Below are positions 6,776 through 13,925 of a DNA stretch of 17,435 bases, in pieces. Each line of letters opens with the position of its first letter. Position 1 is the stretch's first letter. This DNA is from CAZSSM01 sp964609385. Its GTDB lineage: Bacteria; Planctomycetota; Planctomycetia; Isosphaerales; Isosphaeraceae. Where the stretch lies: positions 1-17,435 of the forward strand of contig CAZSSM010000117.1 in NCBI GenBank assembly GCA_964609385.1, in the 5' to 3' direction. Position numbers and translations under genes: made by a program. The notes under the pieces were generated by a model. It was given only the letters and a program-made list of their open reading frames with translations, made no database searches and was not told the origin of the DNA.

Positions 6776-7747
6776 ATGCGCTATCTGGTTACCGGCGGCG
6801 CCGGGTTCATCGGCAGCCACCTCTGCGAACGCCTGCTGGCCCTGGGCCATGAGGTGCTAGCCCTCGACGACCTGAGCACCGGCCGGTATGCCAACGTCCG
6901 CGAGTTGGAGAATCATCCCAGCTTCGAACTACGCTTGGGGAGCGTCACCGACCCCTCGTTGGTCGAGCCTTGCGTGACGGCCTGCCAAGGTGTCTTCCAC
7001 CTGGCCAGCGCCGTCGGCGTTCGGCTGGTCGTCGACGAGCCAGTCCGGACCATCGAGACGATCGTCGGCGGCACCGACGTAGTCCTCCGCTTCTGCACCC
7101 GATTCCGACGTCCCGTCCTGATCACCTCCTCCAGCGAGGTCTATGGCAAAGGGTCCAAGATCCCCTTCGCCGAGGGCGATGACTGCGTGCTCGGCCCGAC
7201 CACGACCCGTCGCTGGGCCTACGGTTGTGCCAAGGCGCTCGACGAGTTCCTGGCCCTGGCTCACTGGCACAAGTTCGGCCTACCCGTCGTCGTGGCCCGG
7301 CTCTTCAACACCGTCGGACCCCGACAGACCGGTCAATACGGCATGGTCATCCCCCGATTTGTCGACCAAGCTTTCGCGGGCAATCCGATCACCGTCTTTG
7401 GCGATGGGAACCAATCACGGTGCTTCGCGCACGTTCGTGACATCGTGGAGGCCCTCATCGGGTTGCTCGGCACGCCTTCGACCTACGGTCAGGTCTTCAA
7501 CGTCGGCAATGATGAGGAGATCACGATCCTCGAGCTGGCTCGCCGGATCAACCAACGCGCTGGGGACCGCTCCGAGATCCGCACGATCGCTTATGACCAG
7601 GCCTACACCGCCGGCTTCGAAGACATGCAGCGCCGGGTTCCCGACCTCTCCAAGATCCGTGAGGCGATCGGCTATCGACCCCGATACGACCTCGATCAGA
7701 TCCTCGCCGATGTTTTTGAAGAACGCACATCTCGGACCGCGCTTTGA
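6776..7747 (+). CDS. NAD-dependent sugar epimerase/dehydratase (extended SDR family)
   Basis: A protein of about 323 residues of the nucleotide-sugar epimerase/dehydratase family. The NAD-binding TGGAGFIGSHLCERL is at the N-terminus, followed by the acidic residue after strand 2 (LALDDLSTG). The active site shows SSSEVYG and the YxxxK pair in WAYGCAKALDE. Later motifs, RLFNTVGPRQTGQYGMVIPR and VFGDGNQSRCFAHVRDIVEA, are typical of UDP-glucose epimerase, UDP-glucuronate decarboxylase and related enzymes, so the exact sugar is open. It probably makes activated sugars for envelope polysaccharide. Start choice: ATG 6770 is only 1 nt after GAGG (6765-6768), whereas in-frame ATG 6776 is 7 nt after it and begins MRYLVTGG, the usual family start. 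Confidence 0.92.
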   Translation: MRYLVTGGAGFIGSHLCERLLALGHEVLALDDLSTGRYANVRELENHPSFELRLGSVTDPSLVEPCVTACQGVFHLASAVGVRLVVDEPVRTIETIVGGTDVVLRFCTRFRRPVLITSSSEVYGKGSKIPFAEGDDCVLGPTTTRRWAYGCAKALDEFLALAHWHKFGLPVVVARLFNTVGPRQTGQYGMVIPRFVDQAFAGNPITVFGDGNQSRCFAHVRDIVEALIGLLGTPSTYGQVFNVGNDEEITILELARRINQRAGDRSEIRTIAYDQAYTAGFEDMQRRVPDLSKIREAIGYRPRYDLDQILADVFEERTSRTAL

Positions 7748-7831
7748 CCGATCGGCTTCTCTGAACGAAGTGTGTTGTCGATGTGCAGTGAATGAACTTG
7801 TCAAAGCACTGGGTGGTTCCGTATTGCTTGT

Positions 7832-8896
7832 CTACTTCAGAGTGATTCGGGCCGGCCCGTCTCTGCGCTGGATCTCACCGATAATCGCTGAGTTTTCGGC
7901 GCCGTGTTCATGGAGTCGGTCGACGAGACGGTCGGCGTGATTCGGATCGACAGCGATCAGGAGCCCGCCGGAGGTCTGGGGGTCGAAGGCGAAGGGCAAC
8001 CGGGTCGGCTCGGCATCGTCGGTGATCTCGATGCGATCGGCCAAGGCCTCGCGGTTGGTCCGGTTGGCGCGCGAGTCGAAGTCGCCGACGGCCAGCGGTT
8101 CGGAGCCGTCGAGGATCGGCCAGGCGCGGGAGTGCAAAACAATCCGGACGTCGGATCCTTCTGCGACCTCGGCGGCGTGACCAGCCAGCCCGTATCCGGT
8201 CACATCGGTCAAGGCGTGGACGTGCTCGATCCCCAAGGCCCGGATCGCGTCGCGAGCACCGGCGTTCAGGGTGATCATCGACCCGATGGTCGCCTCGAGC
8301 ACCGGGGCCGGGCACGAGTCTCGACGCGCAGCGGTGGCCACAAACCCGGTGCCCAGCGGCTTGGTCAGAATCAATGCGTCGCCCGGTCGTGCTCCGACGT
8401 TGGTCCGTAACTGGTCGATCAGGACCAAGCCGTTGACGCTGAGCCCAAACTTAATCTCGGCGTCACGCACACTGTGGCCGCCGACAACAACCGCTCCAGC
8501 GGCCTGGACCCGCTCCGCGCCACCGGCGAGGATCGCCTCGAAGACCTCCCAAGGCAGCTTGTCCTCGGGGAAGGCAGCGATGTTCAAGGCCGAGAGCGGT
8601 TCGGCGTTCATCGCATAGATGTCCGACAACGCGTTGGCCGCCGCGATCTGGCCGAACTGGTACGGGTCGTCGACCAACGGCGGGAAGAAGTCGAGGGTCT
8701 GCACCAGCGCACGGCGATCGTCGAGCCGGATCACCCCCGCATCGTCGCTGGTCTGCGGTCCGACCAGGACGCGAGGGTCAGCCCCCAAAGTCGATGCCAA
8801 GCCGCGCAGCACGTGCGCGATCCCCTCCGGGGCCAACTTACCCGCTCACCCAGCGCAATGAGCGTAGCGGGTCAGGCGGATCTGGCGGCCCGTCAT
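7832..8896 (-). CDS. selD: selenide, water dikinase SelD, probable selenoprotein (in-frame TGA = Sec17)
   Basis: SelD makes selenophosphate from selenide and ATP, the selenium donor for selenocysteine and selenouridine synthesis. Family motifs: QTSDDAGVIRL, TLDFFPPLVDDPYQFGQIAA, NALSDIYAMNAEPLSALNI, VVVGGHSVRDAEIKFGLSV, LTKPLGTG, ALTDVTGYGLAGH and DPQTSGGLLIAV. A plain ORF call would start at TTG 8836 and lose the active site. Reading upstream in the same frame through TGA 8846-8848 gives IRLTRYAHCAGUAGKLAP, which matches the E. coli N-terminus (IRLTQYSHGAGCGCKISP). With the start at ATG 8896, 8 nt after AAAGGAG, the TGA is codon 17 and the following Lys is codon 20, exactly the E. coli Cys17 and Lys20 positions. 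The full protein is 354 residues and ends at TAG 7832-7834. It lies 72 nt after the AI-2E gene on the same strand. Sec-containing SelD is known in other bacteria. Confidence 0.93.
8822..8845 (-). promoter_or_regulatory. candidate bacterial SECIS hairpin after the selD UGA
   Basis: Directly after the UGA (8848-8846, minus strand) the message can form CCCC (8832-8829), loop GGA (8828-8826), GGGG (8825-8822). The apical loop begins 18 nt after the UGA and starts with G, which agrees with what I recall of the bacterial SECIS model. The 4-bp stem is short, and the outer part pairs poorly without bulges, so only folding or SelB-binding data would settle it. Confidence 0.4.
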
Positions 8897-8904
8897 CGGC
8901 ATGA

Positions 8905-8911
8905 CTCCTTT
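8905..8911 (-). promoter_or_regulatory. ribosome binding site deciding the selD start
   Basis: AAAGGAG lies 8 nt before ATG 8896 and only 2 nt before ATG 8902. The presence of a strong ribosome site here, 60 nt upstream of the TGA, supports translation through the TGA rather than initiation at TTG 8836, which has no comparable site. Confidence 0.75.
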
Positions 8912-8946
8912 CTGGTCGAACGAGGGATGAGGAGAGCGGATCGGGT

Positions 8947-8960
8947 AGATCGGCCGATCT
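8947..8960. promoter_or_regulatory. 14-bp perfect palindrome upstream of selD
   Basis: AGATCGGCCGATCT is a perfect palindrome located between the AI-2E stop (8969) and the selD start (8896). It could be a regulator binding site for selD or a weak processing/termination hairpin (5-bp stem, 4-nt loop). There is no direct evidence for either role. Confidence 0.25.
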
Positions 8961-8968
8961 GCGAACGC

Positions 8969-10234
8969 TCAGGACGGCTCACCGCTGGGGTAGACCGACG
9001 GGTTGTTCTGGGTGTGCGACGTGTGCGACTCGGACGACGGGTCGTGGTGGTCCGGGCCTTCGGAGGCGATGTCGGTCGGTGACGGCATCTCGGGCTGCGG
9101 ACCTGGTGGGAGAGATGACGGTCGGTGGAACTGGCCGGTGATCCCGGTCGATGCCTCCGAATCGAGCGTCGGGCGCTCCCAGGTCTGCGACATCAGGTCG
9201 GCCCATCCATGCAGGCTCGGCACGTTCTGGAAAATGAGCTTCAAGCTTGCGGTGATCGGGACGGCCAGGATCAGGCCGGCCAGGCCCCAGATGAACCCCC
9301 AGAACAGGCAGGCGATCAAGACCGTCGTCCCGTTCAGATCGAGCGAGCGGCCCATCACGTAGGGTGTCAGCACATAGCCCTCGACCCCGACGACCAACAC
9401 GAAGAGGCTAACCACCAGGAAAACGTCGCCCAACGACCCGGTTTGGCTCAGCGTCATGAAGGCGATGATGATCCCGGCGACGATATTGCCTAGGTAGGGG
9501 ATGTAATTGGTCAGTCCCGCGAAGGCGGCCAACAACAAGGCATAGCGGACCGAGAGCATCCAGAACCCACCGGCCAGCACCAGCCCGACGGCCAGGTTGA
9601 TCCAGGTCCGCGTCAGCAGATAGGAGCGGATCTGCCTCGTGATCGATCGGAGGGCGTGTTCGCTGGCCCGCGCCTGGTTCTTGTCCGGACTGATGAACCG
9701 GATCACCTTCCGCGACAACGCCTCGCTCTCAGCGAGCAGGAACAGGATCAGACAAAGGATGACGATCCCCTGCGCCACCCAACCAGCCAGGTATTGGATC
9801 GAGTTGCGCATCGTGTCGAGGGTCATCGCGCTGTAGTCGCCGAACTGATCGATCGTCGAGGGTTCGGGCAGAACGAGCGCCCAAGGGGAGTTCTGCTGAT
9901 ACGTCCGTGCGACCTGGTTACTCAACTGACCGGTCATCCGATTGATCTCGACCGGCAGCGTATTGGCCATCGCCTGCAAGCTCTCGGAGGTCAGGACCAG
10001 CCCATACAGGCCGGCGAAGAGCAGCATCAGGAACAGGGCGACCGCCGAGCCCAGCGGGCTCATCTTCAAATAGCGCCGAAGCAGCATCGTCAGCGGAGTC
10101 ATCATCGTGCTGAGAAAGAATGCCAGGGCGATCGGCACGAGGATCGCTTGCATCCAATAGAGCACCGCGATCACGCCCAGCACGGCCAGGGTCACCTGCG
10201 CCGTCGCCGCCGACCGCGCCATCGCCTCGTTCAT
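8969..10234 (-). CDS. AI-2E family (PerM-like) membrane transporter
   Basis: A 421-residue inner-membrane protein of the AI-2E/UPF0118 family; members have been linked to autoinducer-2 export, sodium/proton exchange or other permease roles, so the substrate is unknown. Seven or eight hydrophobic segments are visible, including VTLAVLGVIAVLYWM, LGSAVALFLMLLFAGLYGLV, IVILCLILFLLAES and NLAVGLVLAGGFWML. Family landmarks are present: LTNYIPYLGNIVAG and YVMGRSLDLNGTTVLIACLF followed by WGFIWGLAGLILAVPI. The C-terminal 75 or so residues are Pro/Ser/His-rich and probably disordered in the cytoplasm. Start ATG 10234 follows GAGAGGGG (10239-10246) and suits the family; an upstream in-frame ATG at 10378 would add 48 atypical residues. 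Followed 72 nt later by selD, probably one transcript. Confidence 0.9.
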   Translation of the reverse strand: MNEAMARSAATAQVTLAVLGVIAVLYWMQAILVPIALAFFLSTMMTPLTMLLRRYLKMSPLGSAVALFLMLLFAGLYGLVLTSESLQAMANTLPVEINRMTGQLSNQVARTYQQNSPWALVLPEPSTIDQFGDYSAMTLDTMRNSIQYLAGWVAQGIVILCLILFLLAESEALSRKVIRFISPDKNQARASEHALRSITRQIRSYLLTRTWINLAVGLVLAGGFWMLSVRYALLLAAFAGLTNYIPYLGNIVAGIIIAFMTLSQTGSLGDVFLVVSLFVLVVGVEGYVLTPYVMGRSLDLNGTTVLIACLFWGFIWGLAGLILAVPITASLKLIFQNVPSLHGWADLMSQTWERPTLDSEASTGITGQFHRPSSLPPGPQPEMPSPTDIASEGPDHHDPSSESHTSHTQNNPSVYPSGEPS

Positions 10235-10349
10235 CGTGCCCCTCTCGAACTCCGGATCATTCAATGCGGATCGACCGCGATGGATCCTGGCCCCGAACAG
10301 TTTGGGATAGGATACCCGAACCGCTTGTCGATGGTCGCTGCCAATCGGT

Positions 10350-10375
10350 TCGACCAGAGCTGGGCTCTGGTTCGA
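10350..10375. promoter_or_regulatory. stem-loop with GTTCGAC repeats
   Basis: CCAGAG (10354-10359) pairs with CTCTGG (10365-10370) around a CTGGG loop; after one bulged T (10371) the stem continues as TCGA with TCGA. GGTTCGAC occurs at 10347-10354 and 10369-10376, and the inverted GTCGAAC at 10384-10390. Such a cluster in a divergent region could be an operator; no function is shown. Confidence 0.25.
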
Positions 10376-10564
10376 CATTGCAGGTCGAACAGCGACCCGT
10401 CAACGGCCCTCAGAGCGACACACGTAGCGCTGAAGGAACCTTGGAGTGTGACGGTTCGCCATGCCTCTGGCTCCGGTCGATTTTAGCGATGTTCGTGATC
10501 GTGTGGAGTGGGTGGATCTCCGCCTCAAATCTCGACGATGGCGAGCGTGATCCCGAATGGTCTG

Positions 10565-10591
10565 TTGCCCCCGCATTCTCTAGGATAAAAT
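10565..10591 (+). promoter_or_regulatory. possible promoter of the HEAT-repeat gene
   Basis: TAAAAT at 10586-10591 matches a sigma-70 -10 box at five of six positions. TTGCCC at 10565-10570 would be a weak -35 with a short 15-nt spacer. Transcription would begin near 10598, leaving a leader of about 40 nt before the start codon. Confidence 0.3.
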
Positions 10592-10638
10592 TCCCTAAAC
10601 TTCCAAGTCCGCGCTGTCGACTCCCTGGAGGACGTCCG

Positions 10639-11481
10639 ATGCTCGCGAGCCTGCTCTGCCATGTGGCTTTGGCGACGCTCACCACGCTCGAACCGGCAAC
10701 TCCACCGCGCCCGGTCGGAGCGATCTGCTGCGGGGATCTCGGTCAGCAGGTCGTGGCCCGCGATATCGCGATCCTGACCACCTGCCCCGACTGGCGTCAA
10801 CGCGATGACGCGGCCCGTCGTCTCCGACAGCATGACTGGCGCTGTCACCCCGAGGCCGTCGATGCCCTAGCAACCGCGTTGTTGAAGGATCCCGAAGAAG
10901 AGGTTCGCGAAGAGGCCGCCGAATCGCTCGCCAAGATGGTCCCGCTCGACCCCCGCGCGTTCCTGGCCGTCAAGACCGCCGCCGAACGCGACCCCGACTG
11001 GGCCGTCCGGTTCCACGCCAAGCTGGCCCGCAAGCGGATCGACCGTGCCAGCCGCAATTTCAAGCGAACCGTCTTCTTTCACAAGCCGAAGCCTCTGATT
11101 CCACGCGTCGAGCTGCCGAGCCGTCTGGACCTCGAATTCCGACTCGGGCTACCACGGCTCCACAAGCCGCGTCTTATCCCCTTCGAGGTCCGACCCACAC
11201 CCGAAGTCATTGTTCCCCAGCCTGAGCCCCGCCTCGATCTTGAGCCCCGCGTCTTGCCGGTGCCACCCGACCGTCCGGATGTCGAAGAGATCGATCCGGT
11301 CCCGCCTCGACCCGCTCCGAGCCTCGAACCGCCCGTCCTTCCCGACCCCCTCCCGCGTCCGAGCCCTCGAACCGAGTCGAGCGGTCCCGATTCGCCGGTC
11401 CTCGAAGGGCCCGGCCGCAACGGCGATGGCGACTCCGTCCCGACTCGGCCGGAGCCGATCCCGATCCCTCCGCGCTCCTGA
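10639..11481 (+). CDS. HEAT-repeat protein with proline-rich C-terminal half
   Basis: A 280-residue protein. Start ATG 10639 follows GGAGG (10627-10631) by 7 nt; the longer upstream open frame lacks protein-like features. Residues 1-16 are hydrophobic (MLASLLCHVALATLTT) and may be a signal or anchor, though without the usual basic start. Two or three HEAT-type helical pairs span about 50-135: DWRQRDDAARRLRQ, AVDALATALLKDPEEEVREE, AAESLAKM and DWAVRFHAKLARKRI. Such repeats bind proteins. Residues 150-280 are Pro/Arg/Glu-rich with short PxP units (RPTPEVIVPQPEP, VPPRPAPSLEPP), likely an extended linker or wall-spanning tail. Specific function is unknown. A bulged hairpin follows at 11503-11546. 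Confidence 0.75.
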   Translation: MLASLLCHVALATLTTLEPATPPRPVGAICCGDLGQQVVARDIAILTTCPDWRQRDDAARRLRQHDWRCHPEAVDALATALLKDPEEEVREEAAESLAKMVPLDPRAFLAVKTAAERDPDWAVRFHAKLARKRIDRASRNFKRTVFFHKPKPLIPRVELPSRLDLEFRLGLPRLHKPRLIPFEVRPTPEVIVPQPEPRLDLEPRVLPVPPDRPDVEEIDPVPPRPAPSLEPPVLPDPLPRPSPRTESSGPDSPVLEGPGRNGDGDSVPTRPEPIPIPPRS

Positions 11482-11502
11482 ACTCTGGACGTGGACCGAC
11501 CC

Positions 11503-11546
11503 ACCGCATTGGATCGAAGGGCATCGAGATCAACGATCAATGCGGT
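11503..11546 (+). terminator. hairpin downstream of the HEAT-repeat gene
   Basis: ACCGCATT (11503-11510) pairs with AATGCGGT (11539-11546); after a bulged G (11511) the stem continues with GATCG (11512-11516) and CGATC (11534-11538). That gives 13 bp and a 17-nt loop, 22 nt after the stop. No T-run follows, so it is a terminator-like or RNA-stabilising element by position. Confidence 0.45.
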
Positions 11547-11650
11547 GACGATCCCGGAAGTCTGAACCGATCGTTGGCGGCTATTGTCCATCCGAAGTAG
11601 ATGTCCGGCTCGACGTCGGCTTCGGGATCGGGATGGTGGGGTCCATCGTA

Positions 11651-13796
11651 ATGGATATCGACGACCACGAATTCCATCGTTGGTTCTAAGAGGCCTTCAC
11701 GTCCTTCGATGCGAGCCTCCCGAAGACGGTCGAGCCCTTATTGATCGCTGCCGATCAGCTCTTCGAGGCCGGAGAACTGTTCGAGAGCGTTCTCACCCGG
11801 GCCTACGTCGAGGGCGCGATCCCACGTTCCTGGATCCAAGTCTGCCCGGTCGGTTGGGAAACGCCCTGGCTGCAGGGCTCCAACTTCCCAAACCGATTGG
11901 TCCTGTCTTTACCCTGCGAAGAATGGCTTCGTCCCGATGCAGCTCTGAGCAGGCTCCTCGATCAGATCGAGCCACCGGCAACGCTCCGCTTGGAGCGAAA
12001 CCCACGTGACGCGTTTCCGAGTGCCGAGGTGTTTGCCTCGAAGAGTTTGGTGAAATTCACCTGCCTCGACCTCAGCAAAAAAGACATCGGCGATGCGGGG
12101 ATCGAATTCATCTCGCGTTCCGATCACCTGCTCGGCTTGGAAACGCTCGACCTAGCGGCCAACCGGATCAGCGCGGTTGGCCTGGAGTGTCTGGCAGACT
12201 CGTTGGTATTCCGCAACCTGCGGACCCTGATCCTGACGTGCAACCCGCTCGGTCCCGAAGGGATCCGCTCTCTGGCGCTTTCTCAGTCCTTGCAGGGACT
12301 ACGATCGCTCTCGCTCAACGGCAACGCTTTGGGCGTCGAGGGGGTCGAAGCACTTGCCGATACAGGGCCGTGGAGCCAGCTCCGGATCCTCGAACTCCGG
12401 AACAACCAGATCGGCGACCAAGGCGTGGAAGCCCTCATGGGATTCGAGATCTTGGACGACCTGCGCTGCCTTCAACTCTCCTCCAATCGAATTGGCGATC
12501 GAGGGATCGATCATTTTGCCGGCACGCCACGACTCCGTTCGCTCCAGGTCCTTGGGCTCGACCATAACGAGATCAACGAAACGGGGGATGGACTGCCTGG
12601 CGAGTTCGAATCTGCTCGGCCACCTCGAAGCGCTCAACCTCAGCCAGAATCCATTTGGTGACGCGGAGATCACGTCCATGGCCGCTTCGAATCGACTGGG
12701 CCGCTTCCGGGAACTCGATCTCGAATTCAGCCGGCTCAATGACCGAGCGGCAGAATCATTGGCTACCGCAACGGACCTGCGATCCTTGGTCCGGTTGAAC
12801 CTCTGCGGGAACGATATCGAAGATGCTGGAGCCGTCGCATTGGCCCATGCCCTCTCCCTCGACAAGCTCCAGAAGCTTGAGCTGATATGCAATCAGATTG
12901 GCATTGCCGGAGTGGAGGCCTTACTCAACTCGGGGAATTTGCCGGCGCTCCGATCCTTGGAACTCGGGAGCAACCCGATCGGTTCACAGGGACTGACGAT
13001 GTTGGTTCGCTCCGAACACTTACTGAGCAACGCGCGAACCCTCGATTTGAACTCGGCTCAGATCGGTGACGCGGACCTTGGGCGCCTAGCTCAAGACGGA
13101 TGTCTCTGCGATCTCCTCTCGCTCCGTTTGGGGTTCAACCAGATCAGCGATGCCGCCATGGAAACCCTCTCACGCTGCGAAAGCCTGATCTCGCTGCGGG
13201 ATCTGCAACTGGGGCACAACCGGATCGGCGCAGAGGGTGTCGTATACCTGGCCCAGTCTGAGCATCTCCGAAACCTGGAGAAACTCGGACTCGAGTTCAA
13301 CGAGATCGGAGTGGCTGGTGCACAGGCGCTCGCAGACTCGAAGCACTTGAGCAACCTTCGAGTCCTAGACCTCGGCGATACCCAAATCGAAGATTCAGGT
13401 CTCGAATTCCTCGGGCGATCTGAGCATCTCGATTCCTTGAGCGATCTCGACTTGGGGATTAACCAGATTGGCCCGACTGGCGTGCGGAGCCTGGTCCAAG
13501 CGAGGTTCATTCCGTCCCTCGAGTCGCTCAGACTCCACAACAACCCGATCGGCGATGCGGGTGCGACCTGGCTCGCGCGCGCCGAACATCTCGGCCAACT
13601 CCGGACCCTCTCGCTCAGTCACTGCCAGATCGGTGACGAAGGAGCCCGCGCTTTAGCCCAGGCCGATTGGCTCTCCCAACTCGAAATCCTCTGGATCCGC
13701 AACAATCCGATCGGCGAGTCGGGTCGGCAAGCCCTTCGTGAATCGCCGTTCCTCACCGACAAGTCTGATGTCGTTGACATCTTTCGGTCACACTGA
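11651..13796 (+). pseudogene. leucine-rich-repeat protein A, broken by a stop and a frameshift
   Basis: This would encode about 714 residues if repaired. ATG 11651 opens MDIDDHEFHRWF and runs at once into TAA 11687-11689 (codon 13). The same frame then continues EAFTSFDASLPKTVEPLLIA and so on, aligning without gaps to the start of the intact neighbour at 13926, whose codon 13 is Arg. An N-terminal domain of about 130 residues is followed by about 21 repeats of 27 residues of the type LxxLxLxxNxIGDxGxxALAxS (ribonuclease-inhibitor-like). In repeat 7 the frame breaks in a G5 run (12583-12587); removing one G restores the 27-residue spacing (HNEINETG then MDCLASSNLLGH), and the frame then runs open to TGA 13796. 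A downstream TTG at 11741 could start a shorter product that still stops at 12661. LRR proteins of this type bind other proteins; no signal peptide is seen. Confidence 0.8.
12047..13767 (+). repeat. 81-bp coding repeats (about 21 LRR units) of gene A
   Basis: DNA encoding 27-residue LRR units in tandem, each 81 bp, diverged in base sequence but constant in length. The strict period identifies the extra base at 12583-12587, since only that unit departs from 81 bp. Confidence 0.8.
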
Positions 13797-13925
13797 CAGG
13801 GACCCGAAACTTCGTTAGAGCCTCGGCGACATCTTCGGTCGGATCCCCGATATTGATGGTCCTCGACATCATTCCGGGCAATTCTGACTATTGCTTGAGA
13901 GAGGAGACACGTCTTCACCTTCGAC

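Larger units (their letters stand above)
10235..10638. other. divergent intergenic region (404 bp)
   Basis: This is the only stretch over 300 bases without a supported gene. It separates the AI-2E gene (-) from the HEAT-repeat gene (+). It holds a hairpin at 10350-10375 within a cluster of GTTCGAC/GTCGAAC copies (10348-10354, 10370-10376, 10384-10390), and a possible promoter near 10586. Open frames crossing it have no recognisable protein features and look like extensions of the flanking genes. Confidence 0.6.

Noticed and set aside
7748..7831. tRNA-Sec gene next to selD
   Set aside because: The 84-bp gap has no acceptor/T-arm pairing or GTTCGA-type T-loop in the right place, and is too short for a typical tRNA-Sec with its flanks.
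7832..8836. selD as a 334-residue protein starting at TTG 8836
   Set aside because: That start removes the catalytic residue and conserved Lys, and has no ribosome site; readthrough of TGA restores the family N-terminus.
7904..9082. Plus-strand open frames opposite selD and the end of the AI-2E gene
   Set aside because: They are antisense shadows of two well-supported minus-strand genes.
10235..10378. N-terminal extension of the AI-2E protein to ATG 10378
   Set aside because: The 48 extra residues do not resemble the family, and ATG 10234 has GAGAGGGG upstream and gives a normal length.
10120..10638. N-terminal extension of the HEAT-repeat protein to 10120
   Set aside because: The extension overlaps the AI-2E gene and reads as low-complexity Arg/Pro/Ser; ATG 10639 has a proper GGAGG site.
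12354..12590. Start of a separate second LRR gene at 12354
   Set aside because: The first 80 or so codons in that frame are not LRR-like; the repeat is in the other frame until the G-run, so this is one gene with a frameshift.
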